A DNA stretch of 64,000 nt from Cordia subcordata (GCA_028554755.1 JAPTOF010000003.1:3638501-3702500); one strand, 5' to 3'; shown: positions 43,019 to 55,961, counted from the stretch's first letter. Notes: generated from the letters alone by a model not told the origin. Numbers and translations: made by a program.

Positions 43019-44569
43019 TGATGTGTATGTTTTTTGTTTGTTTGTACATATTGTTTGCATACACTTCTTAGGGTGTTTTAGAGCTTATTGGTGTGCATTT
43101 AGTATAGAGTTTATGATTATTTGTTAGTAGTTATGTATAAGGTGAATAATTGCATAAATGCTACACTAAGTGCACTGATTGCATGACTTAGGTGCATTTT
43201 GGGTGAAGTTGATACTTGAGCTTAAATGAAGAATTTTGAAATAAGATTGATGAAGATTTGATGTTTCAAAACAAGATTCAAGCATGCTAGATGATGCACA
43301 AAGCCAAGAAGGAAGTACCAGAGAAAACGGAAGTGAAAACAGAGCTAAAATGAAGAAGATATGCTACTAAAAGTCGACCCCCTGTTCTAGTACCGGTTGA
43401 CCGGTAGTGTCTTTAGGTACACTTTTTCGGTAGTTCCAGAAGCTCCATCAAAAGTATCGGCTGAGTGATGCCCTAGTAACGGTTGACTGGTTAGGTCTTT
43501 CGGTAGTCGTGCTGGAGGCCTGTTTAAAGCTCGTTTCAACTCATTTATAGGGAGTAACTTTTATTTCTTAAAACCTTAATAAACCCTAAACCTTTTCCCA
43601 CTTCACTAAACACCCAAAACCACCATTCTGCATCAAACCAAGCAAAGATTAAAGATTGTAACAAGAGATTGAAGGGTTTTGCTTTGGATTTGAGCAAGGA
43701 TTTGAAGAGCAGTTTCTTATTCCTTTTCTTATTCTTGTAAATATGCTTTGTATTTGAGTTAGATCTAGGGTTGATTGATGTTGTATATTAGATTAGGGCT
43801 TTGAATAAAGGATTTTTGTATATCTTTGGCTCTTAATACATGTTTCTTTATATTAATTAATGGCATGAATCAATATGTCTATATGTTGATAATCGAAAAT
43901 GTTTATATGTTCGATAAAATGCCTAGGTGAAGTTGTATGTGTTATTTCATGCTTAAATGCTATCGGTAGTGGTGTCACCTTAGCATTAATCCATGCTAAC
44001 GGCATTAGCTCTATTTACAACTATGTGTGTTGATTAATATGCTTATTAATGACTTGTATGGTAAGAGTATACCTCTAGTTTGAAACAATACTAAAAGGGT
44101 ACCCACTAGCACTAGTTAATGCTCTAGGAGTCTAATCTTTAGTCTGAAACAATACTAATAGGTTAGTCTCGAGAAGGATGTTAATCAACACTAAAGAGAG
44201 CAATCAAGCCATAGATAGATCGAACCATTATCATAGCTCGAATCTAGTTGCAACATAATCACCCGAGATCCCATTCAACCTTGTAGAGTTTTATTTCCTT
44301 AGTTTGGCACCCTTAGTTCCTCCATTAGAGCAGGTTAGCTTAGGTTTATTTGTCCTTGTCCCGAGCTCCCTTTGATCCTATAGAAAGCACACACATACAC
44401 GCACATAGCTATTATTAAGCACTGAGCACATAGAGACCGAACTAAGGTAGCCTTCCTATGGACACGATACTCGTACGCACGCACTATACTAGACATGATC
44501 CGTACGCTTGTGGGTGTAAAACTTGGTTGTTTTGTGCTTCATTTCCACACACCACCAAGAATGCGATCA
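43019..44569 (+). repeat. 3' LTR of nested element
   Basis: 1551 bp. It aligns with 38254-39785 with scattered substitutions and short indels. Confidence 0.9.
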
Positions 44570-45520
44570 CATTTCATGAGAAGGTACCATACCTTTTTCT
44601 TGATGAATCATATGCATACAAAACGAAGGATTACACCCTTTAAATCACCAATTGTCCACCCTATGGCCTCCTTATGACTTATAAGGACTCCTAAAAGACG
44701 CTTCTCATTCTCACTAAACTAATCAGAAGTTATGATAACAGGAAGGGTCTTATCAGGTCCCAAGAATTCATACTTCAAGTGTGCTCAAAGAGAGGTTTGA
44801 GCTCCAAACATGGGGGAGACTTAACCATTAGGGGATCGCTAGAAACTTTTAAAGAAAGAGACTTAGTTTGACTAACCTCAAGCGATTGCTTCGGCCTAGA
44901 GTCAGCAGATGTGGACATGGAAGCTACGTACTTTCTAACAAATGATTCAGAATCAAACTACTCCAAAATGGCCTCGAGCTCAGCTAACTCATCTTCGATC
45001 AATAACATCTCACAGGTATGCTCCTCTACACGTAGGTTTATGACATCAATAGTAAAACACTCCTCCTCACCATCCATTCCTATACTTGCTCTATTCGCTG
45101 CCTCTGCGACTCTTATAGTGGCTTTCAAATTCCCAAACTTAATCTCTAGTAACCTCGATTTACAATGAATGACTGCATTAGCTGTAGCTAAGAAGGGGGT
45201 GTCTTAAGAGAACATGTGTAGAGTGCCTAGTGTCATGGCCGAAATCTATATCTAAGACAATGAAATCAATTGGATACACAAACTCTCTAACCTGAACCAT
45301 AACATTCTCTACTATACCTCGCAGTCTCTGCTCAGATCTATTAGCCAACTGTAGAGTGACATACGTGAAAGATAACTCCCCCAAACCTAGACGCTGTTAG
45401 ACTGAGTAAGGAATCAACTTTGCACTAGACTCTAAACCTAAAAGAGCATGATCAATCGGGGTCTTCCTAATGCAACACGAGATAGTGAAAGCTCCTGGGT
45501 CTTTTAGCTTGGACGGGATG
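44570..45520 (-). pseudogene. pol: gypsy pol, 5' part: protease and RT linker
   Basis: The - strand shows SCCIRKTPIDHALLGLESSA, then a GLGEL.FTYVTLQLANRS segment and PIDFIVLDIDFG of an Athila/Tat-type protease. The catalytic DLGAS position reads GLESS, so the active-site Asp is lost. Downstream is CMHMIHQEKG, the pre-RT motif, which joins the RT at 38253 across the nested element. Confidence 0.8.
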
Positions 45521-46189
45521 CCCGAAGTACAAACGCTACTCACCTTTTTAGTGAGTTTTACTATTTTCGGCATGTGGGAATTGTTTTGCTTTCATGTACA
45601 CAGATATTTGAAAAATTTATGTAAGTAGGAACAGACACCATGGCGCCAATTAGAGGAAGGTTCACCTTAAGGTCTTTCAAGTGCTCTGAGATCTTACTCA
45701 TCTTAGTGTCCTCGACAGGTTTGGGCTTCTCTAGTACGACTGGAAAAGGTGCTCTAGGGATGACATCACTAGATTGTATGAACTGCTTCCCCTTCTTATG
45801 TGGAAGGGTACTATTTTCATATCTCTCTCTAGTGGTCTCTTCTTGCTCATAGTCTCTAATCTCACTAGACTTTATAGGACCACTAGGTGCAAACTCAATT
45901 GAATTTTCTTTCTTTCCTATTCTATTGTCAATGACTCTACCACTCTTAAGTGTAATTATTGTTTTCGCCTATATATGAGTCCGTGTAAGAAGGATTAGAG
46001 AAAGAACTGCATTGACCTCTAGGGTTTACCTCAGGTTGAGCAGGCAACTTGCTTGGCTCTCTAGCACTCAACTGACTAGCTAACTGTCCTAATTGGGTAT
46101 ATCTATCTAGCCATTTGCTGTTGCAGTGACTAAAACATCTGTAATAAAAGATCAAACTTATTGTCACTACTAGGCTGGCTAGAGAATGG

Positions 46190-47592
46190 TGCAGGAAATG
46201 AGGGTATAGGCTAAGTGAGAAGAGTGGGAACAGATGGGCATTAGTGCTATAGGGGACCAAGAAGTTTAGATATATTTACGTGATAAAAACCTGGTGGATT
46301 CGACTGAGCAAGACGAGGTCACTGCTGGAATGGGACCTGGGGTTGGGGGGACTCAAAGTGATTATTACGCCAAGAAATCTTTAGGTTTATCCCTCTACCT
46401 CAGACTATATGTGTTTGAGTAGGGATTATACTCTCGTAAGTACTCTTGTGTAGCATGAACTTGCTCTTGAATAAATTCTGGAAACTATGGTACTAATGGG
46501 CAAGTTATAGACGCATAGGATGACACGTAACACAAAGCACACACCTCAATGATAGAAGGAGAAGATGACAATACTAGCGGATTGGCCCTACGGCCAAGAG
46601 TAGGTGCTAAACCTAAAGAAATCAACTGGTCAAGCTTATGGGTTAATGCTTCTACCTTAGTAAGGAGATCATGGGATATGCCTACATCATTAACTCCTCT
46701 ACTAGGATTACTCCTACTCAACCTATCCAACACCATATTTTGAAAAGAATCCTCAGCAACACGCTTTAAAATCCCCCAAGCATCACTAGGTCTCAGATTA
46801 TAAAATCCCTTACCCGATATGGCATTGATTGTCATGCGTTGGGAGTCGGTAATACCCCTAAAGAAATACTGCAGAAGATCGTGGGTACCGTACCCGTGAT
46901 GTGGACACTAACGTAATAAATCATTATACCTCTCGTACGTCTCATGAAAAGATTCAAACTCACGCTGAGAGAAGGTCAAAATTGAAGCTTGAAGGTCAGT
47001 GGTCTTAGCCATGGGGTAAAACCTTTAATAGAATCAGGATTGGAGCTTGTCCCAAGATGTAATGGCTCCATTGGGCAAGGATTAAAGCCATTGCTTGGCT
47101 TTATCCTTAAGGGAGAAAGGGAAAAGTCTAAGCCTATGTTCTCCTAAGACACGTTTGGAAAATTGAAGGTAGAACAAATCTCCACAAAATCAGTGACATG
47201 TGCTAGGGGGGCTCTCGTTACTCTTACCATAGAAAGACAAGAGCATAGCTAATATCCCATGCTTAATCTCAAAGCTCGCCTCCCTCAAACCCAGTGGATG
47301 GATGGCCATCTTTGGCTCAAAGGCATGAGAAAGAAAATATTGCCTAAGGGTCGTCACTAATTGCTTAGTGTAGATTCAGAAGCCTAGAAAGCTCAACATT
47401 CTCATAACAGGGAACAGTAGGAAGAGGATGAGAATTATCATTCCCATTATGGGGAACAAGAGAAGGGAGATCATTCCTATTTTCTGCCATTTTGCCAAGA
47501 TTACGTTCTAAGTTCCTAAAATGACGGTGAATTCTCTCTGGTTCAGGATTAAAGGGAACTAAGTTAGGTCTAAGTGGACGTCTACCAAGCAT
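46190..47592 (-). pseudogene. gag: gypsy gag, broken
   Basis: The - strand begins near MLGRRPLRPNLVPFNPEPER (47592). It continues in several frames with gag-like segments (IKHGILAMLLSFYG and LAHVTDFVEICSTF near 47150-47270; MTINAISGKGFYNLRPSDAW at 46835) and ends in a partial zinc knuckle (CALCYVSSYASITC near 46505). The family forms virus-like particles in the cytoplasm; this copy cannot. Confidence 0.8.
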
Positions 47593-47869
47593 GCATAAAA
47601 AGAAACAAAATCTTCTTCCAATTCTTCAACCCCTGAAACTACAATTTCAACCTAAATCTACAGCACAGAAACCACAAGTCCCTAAAAACTACAAAAGAAA
47701 GTAACGCAAAATAGAAACGCTAAATCAAACAAAACACAATGCAGAAACAAAACACAAACTATCATGGAAATAAAAGAGAACAACAAAACTAAGACTACTA
47801 CTAGAACAATAACAGAAATAACAAAGCACGTAATCAACTTAGAACACATAAATCAAAGAAACAAACCGT

Positions 47870-47896
47870 GCCTCCCCGGCAGCAGCACCAAAAACT
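47870..47896 (-). promoter_or_regulatory. gypsy primer-binding site
   Basis: On the - strand, directly after the LTR: TTTTTGGTGCTGCTGCCGGG followed by GAGG. It resembles the Athila/Tat consensus TGGCGCCGTTGCCGGGGA (tRNA-Asp). Confidence 0.75.
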
Positions 47897-50800
47897 TGAT
47901 GTTGTTTTAAAAACCTGCAAGCGCACGGATTGGAAATGGTGCAGTGTGTGCAAGAGTACGGGTGCCGTCTCCTCAAGGTGGCCTCTAATTATGGCCCTAG
48001 ATGTTATGCGTCATAAACTAGCTACTTGTCAAAATTAAAATCTTTTTTTTTTGTGTTTGAAATTAAAGGGAACTCTAAATTAAAGACTAAATTAAACTAC
48101 CTAAACTAATGTGTGCAATAGAGAGACAAACAAGCTAGAGAGGGAGTGATTAAATCAATACCGAAGGACTAGGGTGATTACTACTCCATTATAGGATCGG
48201 GATTTTATTCTTGCTTTGAGTATTTTGATGGCTTTGATTGCTTCTTTTAGAGGTCTAAGCTCACTAACCATATTATCTCTAATTCTCAGTGCAATCTTAT
48301 CCCTAAGTGGATCTTACTTAAAGCATAGCCTTGTCCTCATTAACTAGGGTTTTAGGGCTTAGTTGATTGAGACTTCTAGATTGATGATGATTAACACTAA
48401 CCTAGGGATTAAACCATTAACTGTGTTGCAAGCTAAGGCCAAATCCACCTAAGTTTAACTAAGTGTAATTGGTGACCAATTAGTTTTATTTCATCCTAAA
48501 AAAAAATGCATTAAACCTAGTTATAAATTCAAGCACAATTAATCAATATATAAGTAGATACGAGAAATTAAGAGTATAATAATACATGTTTCTCCATCGA
48601 GGCAATTAATCAAACACATAGACATGCTTAACAATCAGCATTAAACAATAAAAACCAAACATGCATTTAAACCATCAAAATATCTCAAAACGAGTTTTAC
48701 AATCCTTAACCAATAATAGGAATAGTAATTGACCCTAAAAAGATTTAGCTCAACATGTCAAAGGAGAGTATAAAACTGAAATTTAATCTCATAAAATTCA
48801 ACTCCATGTTCAAGAAATTAAATCTAAAGCTTAGAACCCCTTCCCATTTCAATTTCGTACAAATCCGTTTTCCAAAAGCAAAATTCAGCAAAGATGTCTT
48901 CTCTTTAACAGCACTTTTTCAGCAAACATCTGCATCAATTTTGCTCACTTTCTGGCCCAAAAATAACCCCAGAACCTGCAGTTTTCACCCCAAATTAGTG
49001 TATCCAGCAAAGACCAAGTTAGGAGAAAGTCTAACAACAAAAAAGAATACGAAAATCCTTGTGTTTCAGCAACTTTTGGGCCTGTTTTATGTGTTTTTCC
49101 TGCAGAAATTGAATCTGAAATTTGCTTAAAAACTACCCTACAAGACTTCTAAAAATTCCCTTGTCTTGGTGTTTATGCCTGTGAGTAAGTATGTGAATAT
49201 GTGCACATTTTAGTGCGTGAGAAAGTGTATTTATAGGTGTGTATCAGATGAAAGAAGGGCTTGGAGGGAGGGTTCGTTTGCTGCTCCTTACTGCTATATG
49301 CTATATATATACATACATACATATACATATATGTATATATATGTAGCGTGTTGTATGTTGGGTCGGTGGAGTGAAAGGAAAAAAAAAAAAGAACGGTGGT
49401 GGGGGAAAGGGGGTCCCACGGGTGATTGTAATGGTGTGGTGTGTGCATGTGAGTGTCGTGTGTGTGTCTATATATATATATATATATTATAATACATATG
49501 ACAAGTATGTTTGGGTTTTGGTGGGATACGAGTAATATAGGTTTAGATTAGACTAATATAATATATAACATATAATATATGATTGATCGTAAACCTTGAG
49601 AGTGTTACCCACAAGCGCATGAGTCGCGGTAGTATAGCGTGTGCGAGTGCAGGGAAGTATCCACAAGGAGGCTATTTATGTGTGTGGCTCTAAAGTGTAT
49701 CCTACGCTAGCTATGTATGGCCCTACCTACTCTTTTTAGAGTTTTTGGATTGATTGAACTCTAATTTAAACCTAAACTAAGGGAAAACAAACTTAACTAA
49801 TGAGAATGATGGTATAAATAAGCTATGGAACTGAGGATCCACAAAGGTTGGGAAACTTAGGGGTGATTACTTTTGTGGAATGAATTTGGGTTCCTAACCT
49901 TGTTTTGAGGCTATTGATGGTTTGTCTACTCTAATGGCGGGCTCAGTTTACTAGGCTACCATATCTATTTATCAGTGCAACCCTATCCCTAATCGGGTCC
50001 AATTAGAAGTATAGGTTTGTCCTCGTTAGCTATGGCTTTTAGGTCTAGTTCTAAGTCCCTTAGGTGGTGATCAATATTTAGTTATGTTCCACACTAGAGA
50101 TTAAGTTAGGTAATCACCCCTAAGTTTCATGTTTCATGCTAGAGGTGATTACCTACTATATTGAAGGCATTAAGAACACGATTAATCAATACTAATATAG
50201 TTGCAAGTAGGACTCATGTCATTAGCATGGATTAAGGCTAAGGAATAGCCATTAGTATTGGCATCTAGGCACAAATTATACAAGCAAACTTATAGAGGCA
50301 TTTCATCAAACACCTTTACATGTTCAATTTCAAGCCATAGAGATATAGGAACCAAGCATGGATATACAACCATCACTATCTCAAAACCAGCGTTAAAATC
50401 CTTAACCCATTACAAAAATAGCAATCATATCGAATCTAGAGCTAATCTAACATAGTATAGACAAGAATAAAGAGAAGAATGTAAACTCCCTCATTATCCT
50501 TGCTTGTTCTTCACAAATCTTTCTCTAAAGGCCTCTAAATCCTTGTTTGATCTTCAAATCTAAGCTTGTTTATGGATGAAATCGATGTGAGATTGAATGT
50601 GTAAGGTGTGTAAATGATGGGATTAGGGTTTTATGTAATAGGCATGAGAGATGGGATTGATTGATTCTAAAAATAAGCCCAAAATCGTGCTTTTATAGCT
50701 CCCCAGTAGCACTACCAGCCGGCTTTACCGGCTAGCCGATACTCTGGGGGGTTGACCGGTACAAAAATAAGCTCTCTGGATTTACTGGGGGACCCTATCG

Positions 50801-51449
50801 GCTAGCCCTTCACTATTTACAGTTCAACTTTGAAACATCATATCCTGCTTATATCTTCATCTTTTTTGCGTGCGGTTTTCAACGTTGAGCTCGTTTCTTC
50901 CTCATTTACACTGGTCCCATCCCAAAACTCACCTACAACATAAAATAAGGCATTTAGCGTAGCATTTAATCACTAAACTTGTTATAAGCACTTAACTTCA
51001 CTTATGCGCAATTATTACTTAAGTATTACACTAATGCTACCGAATAGCACAAATCACCTCAAAATAAGAATAAGAATGCAATATATTAAGAATGCAATAT
51101 ATAAATGCACACAAAACCAACACATCAATGATATATAATATTCTAACTATGTTCTAAATCTCTGGAGTCTAACTAAATTAATGCCCTAAAATTAATTAAA
51201 TACCCTAATTCTAATATAACGTACTTAACTAATTAACTTAATTCCTAATTGATCAAAATTGCTAACTAAAAAAATGAAACAAAAATAATAATTAAAAAAC
51301 ATAAAAAGATAAGAAATGACACACAATAAATAAATACTCAATAAGAATCAATAAGCACTCAAAAGCTCAAAATAACAAAATTAGCACCAAAATGCGCACT
51401 CAAACACATTCCAAATCATGCAATTCAAGCTCCAAACACACACCCATCA
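47897..51449 (-). repeat. 5' LTR of the gypsy element (right copy)
   Basis: TGATGTTGTTTTAAAAAC at the left and CCCATCA at the right. It is lengthened by the solo LTR at 49584-51127; without that and its target duplication it is about 2.0 kb. Confidence 0.9.
49584..51127 (-). mobile_element. solo LTR, 1544 bp, perfect target duplication ATGAT
   Basis: The interval is absent from the sister LTR (33782 region) and is bounded by ATGAT on both sides (49579-49583 and 51128-51132). It has TG...CA ends (TGATCG...ACATCA). Read on the - strand it resembles the nested element's LTR in start (TGATGTGTTGG), in a CCGGT-rich U3 and in a TATA-like GCTATAAAAGC. It is what remains after recombination between two LTRs of a complete insertion. 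Confidence 0.92.
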
Positions 51450-51467
51450 ACCCCCCAAACCTTCTCT
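51450..51467 (-). other. leftover polypurine-side sequence outside the right LTR
   Basis: ACCCCCCAAACCTTCTCT matches the internal bases next to the other LTR (34089-34106, ACACCCCAAGCCTTCTCT). It should not occur outside an LTR, and indicates a former tandem LTR/internal arrangement trimmed by a deletion into the kinase copy. Confidence 0.7.
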
Positions 51468-52130
51468 AGAAGAATTGCTAGCTCGAGATCGTGAAATACA
51501 TTCAAATGATAATGAGCTGCCGTTGTTGTCAGGTGATTGTATAGATTCAACCAACCTTAATTAGGATAAAAGCTGAGACTATGTTTCTAGTTTGGGGAAG
51601 TATGGAATAGCGATTGTAGTCTCATGCAACTTAGGTTGTGCAATTCTTATAAATAACGTTTGAAATTGAATCTGATATTAGAACAATTGTTCTTTGCCGA
51701 AATTTGTTCCACAAACGCTTGTGATACTTTATCGAATGATAGATAATCAAATTTTCGACTTTTAATTTGCTTTGTCCCCAAAAAAAAGAAAGGATTTTTG
51801 CTAAAGAAGCAACTTCTTCGTCTCATGCCTATCCCAAATTAAAAGTATTAGAATGAGAGGTTTTGATAAATCATGTGTTACGAATTCTAAATTGTGATAT
51901 TGTGCAAATCCCAAAATTTGATTAAGAAAAATAAGACCGCAACATTTGAGATTAATTACATATTGAATAATTTCATTTTGTTTCTCTGATGTCATAGAGA
52001 AGGATTTGGAGGCAAAGTTAGCTTGTGAAACTTTTGAGACTAAAAGGCCTATATGGAATAGTAATACACACGAAAAGAATAAGAAAGAAAAAAGAGGGGC
52101 AAATATTGAATTGCAATACAGAGGTTGAGT
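51468..52130 (+). pseudogene. 3' fragment of the third LRK10L kinase copy plus flank
   Basis: From AGAAGAATTGCTAGCTCGAG on, it matches the last ~90 coding bases of the left gene (2116-2208; shared AATGATAATGAGCTGCC and TTGTCAGGTGATT, stop TAG at 51561) and then its 3' flank, with AAGGATTTGGAGGCAA shared near 52000 and 2650. Nothing of the kinase core remains. Confidence 0.85.
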
Positions 52131-52854
52131 TTATATTTTATATATTTTTGACTTCTTATTTTTAAGTTTTATTTTTTATTCGTGTTATATTGAGGGCTAG
52201 TTTTGTAATCAATACTTTATGAAGGGATGTTTTAACCATTTAACAAGGAGCACAATCTAGTCTTGAAGTTTTAATATAAAGTTTTGAAGCCTTGTCTTTT
52301 TACGAGGCTTCAAACGATATGATTTCATATATATATATTGAGAGTGTTTTAGTTTATTTATTATAATGGATGTATAGAGCACTGTAGGTCTAGAAGTAGG
52401 CATTTCCGACCCATGTTTCACATTAGTTAAGAACCAAGTAATTTTTTTACTGATCTGTTATTCTAATAATAAGGGCTCTAGCAATTCTTAGACGGACTAT
52501 ACAGAGAATAAAATGGTGGTAATAAGAAACTAAAATGGAATCCATTTTTATATGTTGTTACGTTGAGTACCTGGATAATTTAGCTAGCCTTCAATTATTA
52601 CATGATTTGTGGCTATTAATTGGCCAGGTCACTATTTGAAAATCGTGAATGCCTACTTCCTTAAATATCTAGAATTGGGACCAAGCAAATATAAGAAAAC
52701 TTATGCCTAAACTGAGATCAAATACTACTTTATCTGTATATATATCACCTATTAAACCTTTTATTTTATTCTTTTTGGGTTTCAGATTGCCTACTAACTA
52801 ATTTTCTGTTTAATTTTATCACCTCCGTTAGTTTTACTACATCTCTATCCTTAG
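52131..52854. other. non-coding, duplicated with 11.9-12.5 kb
   Basis: Blocks at 52150-52260 and 52500-52650 match 11970-12110 and 12340-12480. No gene is visible. Confidence 0.6.
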
Positions 52855-53348
52855 TTTTTAATCAGATTTTTTTTTGACCCAATTTTTAAAATACCATGCA
52901 AAACTAACCCAATTCGTATGAAGTTTTCAAAAATAACCCAAACTAGTTTTGAAAACGCGTTTCACGCTTTTCGAGAAGGCGAAACGCACTCCTGGAGTAT
53001 GCTCGCATTCCCGGAGTGCGTTCCGCACTTCTCGAACTTGTTTTCTGGGTTTTCCTGCAACCTTGCCAAATTTAATTTGATTTGATTGCAGGAAGAGAAT
53101 TTATTCTTAGCAGCGCATTTGGGAGTGCGTTTGCAGTATCTGGAATATATTCCCTGCCATCAATCATGCTCTAGTCATTTCACGTCACAGGAAATTTCAA
53201 AAATCGCACTCCCAGAATGCGTTTTTTTGCCTATATAAACCCCCAACCCCGTCCTTCATCGGCTCATTCAATCCATTACCCTTCATTCCACTTTCTACCA
53301 AATTTATTCCATTTGTCAGTATAAGTTTCTACCAAAGCACCTAAAAGA

Positions 53349-55961
53349 ATGAATTCAACAGAGGTTACTGTTTTTTTATACTACGGCGGTCACACAATAA
53401 TGACCAATTACGATCTTGATTATAGAAGTCCAAATATACCATGCAAAATCAAAATTCATCACGATACAACTTACGATCAATTTGTTTCTCGTGTAATTAA
53501 AAAATTAGGGTTGCGTCCGACCATTGATAGGGTTAACTTATGCTATCGTGACCCTAGATGGGATGCTACATTGCAGCAAATTTATTATTATCCAAGTGCA
53601 ATAATTGATGATGAAGATATGCGGGAGATGTATGGCACAACTCGCTTTGATTAGAACTATTGTGTGGTGCACGTAATAGTGAAGGTTCAGTCTGACGACA
53701 TGTATGTGTCACAACAAATGCTTGACGTCCCGTATCAGTCCAACATGCCGGACCTAAATGCAACAGCATCGTATGAAGAAGATGAACATATCAATATTGC
53801 AACAATTGCAGCATAGTTTGCCACTTTTTCCCTTTCCTCGCAATCACAGTCCACTTTTGAAGTCGGATGACCCTCTCATCATGGCGGTGGCACGGAGGAG
53901 AGATGTGATGTCGCAACAGATATTGTTTTGTCAGAGGTAGACGAAGAAAATGAGGACGGTGAAGTGAACAATCAAGAAGAAGATGCAGTCTCAGAAGCAA
54001 GTTTGAACTATCAAATTGAGAACAAGGTAGAAGGACCGGATGCCGATGCAGAGACGGAGGTAGATGAGGAGGAAGCAATGGAGTTCCATACTGCTAGGAC
54101 TGAATTCTACACGACAAGCAGGTACGAGGTCACCAAACGTCTAATATGGGACCCGACGGGATAGAACTCGTCAAACGTATGGTGTTCCCATCCAAAGTGG
54201 ATGCGATAAGGACTGTTCAACATAACGCGATAAAAATACAAAAGGAATATAGGGTTGTCAACTCGAGTAAGACCCTGTGAAAGGTACGATGTAGGGAAAC
54301 ACACAATAGAAGTGTAGTATGCCCATGGTATGTACGTGTCATAAAGAAAGCAACGCACAAGTAGTGGGAGATCACGCAGTATGATGCCAGACATGAATGT
54401 ATGGAGCAAATAACTGCGTCAGGTAACAGAAATTTGACTTTGGGTTTGGTTGGATATTTGGTCAGGTATTTCATAGCTATGAAGGTTGATTACGAGGTCG
54501 GGCTTATCCAAGTTCACATGAAGGAGAAGCTTAGTGCGGATGTCAGTTACAAAAAAGCATGGAACGGTCGAAATAAAGCAATTGAACTAGTGTATGGCAA
54601 TTGGGACACGTCGTTTCAAATGCTCCCACAATTTCTTGGTGCCGTGATGGCCAAGAATCCAGGCAGTGTTGTGAGATATAGGTTTGCCGAAAGTTCAATG
54701 CAATCTAAAAAAATTTTCGACATGGTTTATTGGGCGTTCGGTCCATGCATCACGGCGTGGAGGCATTGTAAACCCGTAGTTTCGCTAGACGGCACACACT
54801 TACGGGGAAAGTATAAGGGTCATCTCCTAGTTGCATTAGCCACAGACGCCAACTGCTAAGTGTTACCGTTAGCTTTTGCAGTTGTAGACGCTGAGACAAC
54901 TCATACTTGGTTATGGTTCTTACAGCAGTTACGTGAGAACTTTTTCACTGAGATGCCCTAAGTGTGTATCATTTTAGATAGACATGCAGGCATTGCATAT
55001 GCAGTCGAACAGGTTACACGTGACAGTCAACTTGAAATAAAACATCGCATTTGCTTAAGACATCTGAAAAGTAATGTGATGAAAAGATGGCGGAATCAAT
55101 TCATTAAAGACGTGTTGGATAGCTGGTTGAGAATGTCAAGCACGCAAACAAGTGCATGCAATGAACATGATCCTTGCTGCGGACCTTAGTCAGAATAGTG
55201 TTGGCAGACGAGTATACAAGTTCCTATCCGATATTCCTGCCGATACAAAGACCATAAGCGCTGATGGGGGATACAGATGGGGTGTGATGACCACAAATAA
55301 TGTCGAATGCTTCAACGGTGTCCTCGTCAGTACAAAGGGGTTACCCATCACATCCCTTGTTACTAATACTTTTATGAAGATAAAAAGGTTGCTTTCATGA
55401 TCGGTTGGTCCATGCCATGCAGTTGGAAAGTTAAGGGCATCGGCTCCCTCTTAGTGTGAGGGAGCTCTTTGAGAAATGGGAGACCTCGTCACATCGCCAT
55501 CATGTACTTAGTTTCAGAGAGGATGGCAGATACCAGGTCGGTCGGTTGCTAGTGCGATGGAACGAGATTCCGCCAAACTAGGTTGTCAACTGGGAAGAAA
55601 ATACGTTTATTTGCGGTAAGTGGGTTGAATATCACTTGCCATGCTCGCATGCACAAACTGTTGCTCGGCTTAGAGAGTCTAATATAGAGAACATGATACC
55701 TCAATAGCTGACAGTTAAATCGTACAAAGATACCTATTGGTGGACATTCAAGCCTCTTGGACACCAATTTTATTAGCCTCCAGTGCCTGTATGGACGTTG
55801 CATCCGAACCCTAGTCGTGTTCGACAGAGAAGAGGACGAGCCGGAGGCCGGCGTATCCAAGCGAGATGGATCACTCGGACTGCCATGGACGACGAAGGTG
55901 TACAGCATGTGGTCAACCAGGTCATACTGTTGCAATTTGCTCCAACAACCAAAATGCATAA
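53349..55961 (+). pseudogene. MURA-like transposase (MULE B), decayed
   Basis: Better preserved than the MULE A copy. The N-terminus MNSTEVTVFLYYGG runs 101 codons before the first stop. After the acidic linker comes the MULE DDE core: VVSLDGTHLRGKYKGHLLVA near 54778 (first Asp), ILDRHAGIAYA near 54970 (second Asp), and ISADGGYRWGVMTTNNVECF near 55257. A SWIM-like zinc motif (reading FICGKWVEYHLPCSHA near 55609) and CCHC-knuckle remnants (to 55961) follow. At least three frame changes and several stops make it non-functional. An upstream TATA-like CCTATATAAACCC (53229) could be its promoter. Confidence 0.88.

Larger units (their letters stand above)
38254..44569 (+). mobile_element. non-autonomous gypsy-related element nested in the RT
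   Basis: LTRs 38254-39785 and 43019-44569 begin TGATGTGTATG and end GATCA. A primer site of the Athila/Tat type (TTGGTGCCATTGTTGGGGAG, 39791) and a purine tract before 43019 are present. There is no pol; one uncharacterised ORF (40015-41186) is present. The host RT reading frame resumes exactly across it (…SHEM at 44570 to MQRRLN at 38253). The flanks share only CAT/CATT, shorter than the usual 5-bp duplication. Confidence 0.92.
31370..51449 (-). mobile_element. Ty3/gypsy Athila/Tat-type retrotransposon with nested insertions
   Basis: Coding order reads on the - strand: LTR (47897-51449), primer site, gag, protease, RT, RNase H, integrase, 3' spacer, purine tract, LTR (31370-34088). After subtracting the nested element, the solo LTR and the Helitron, about 11 kb remain. 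Protease and RT motifs match the Athila/Tat branch. All reading frames are broken. No target duplication is found, because the right border carries leftover element sequence (51450-51467) joined to kinase DNA. Confidence 0.92.
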
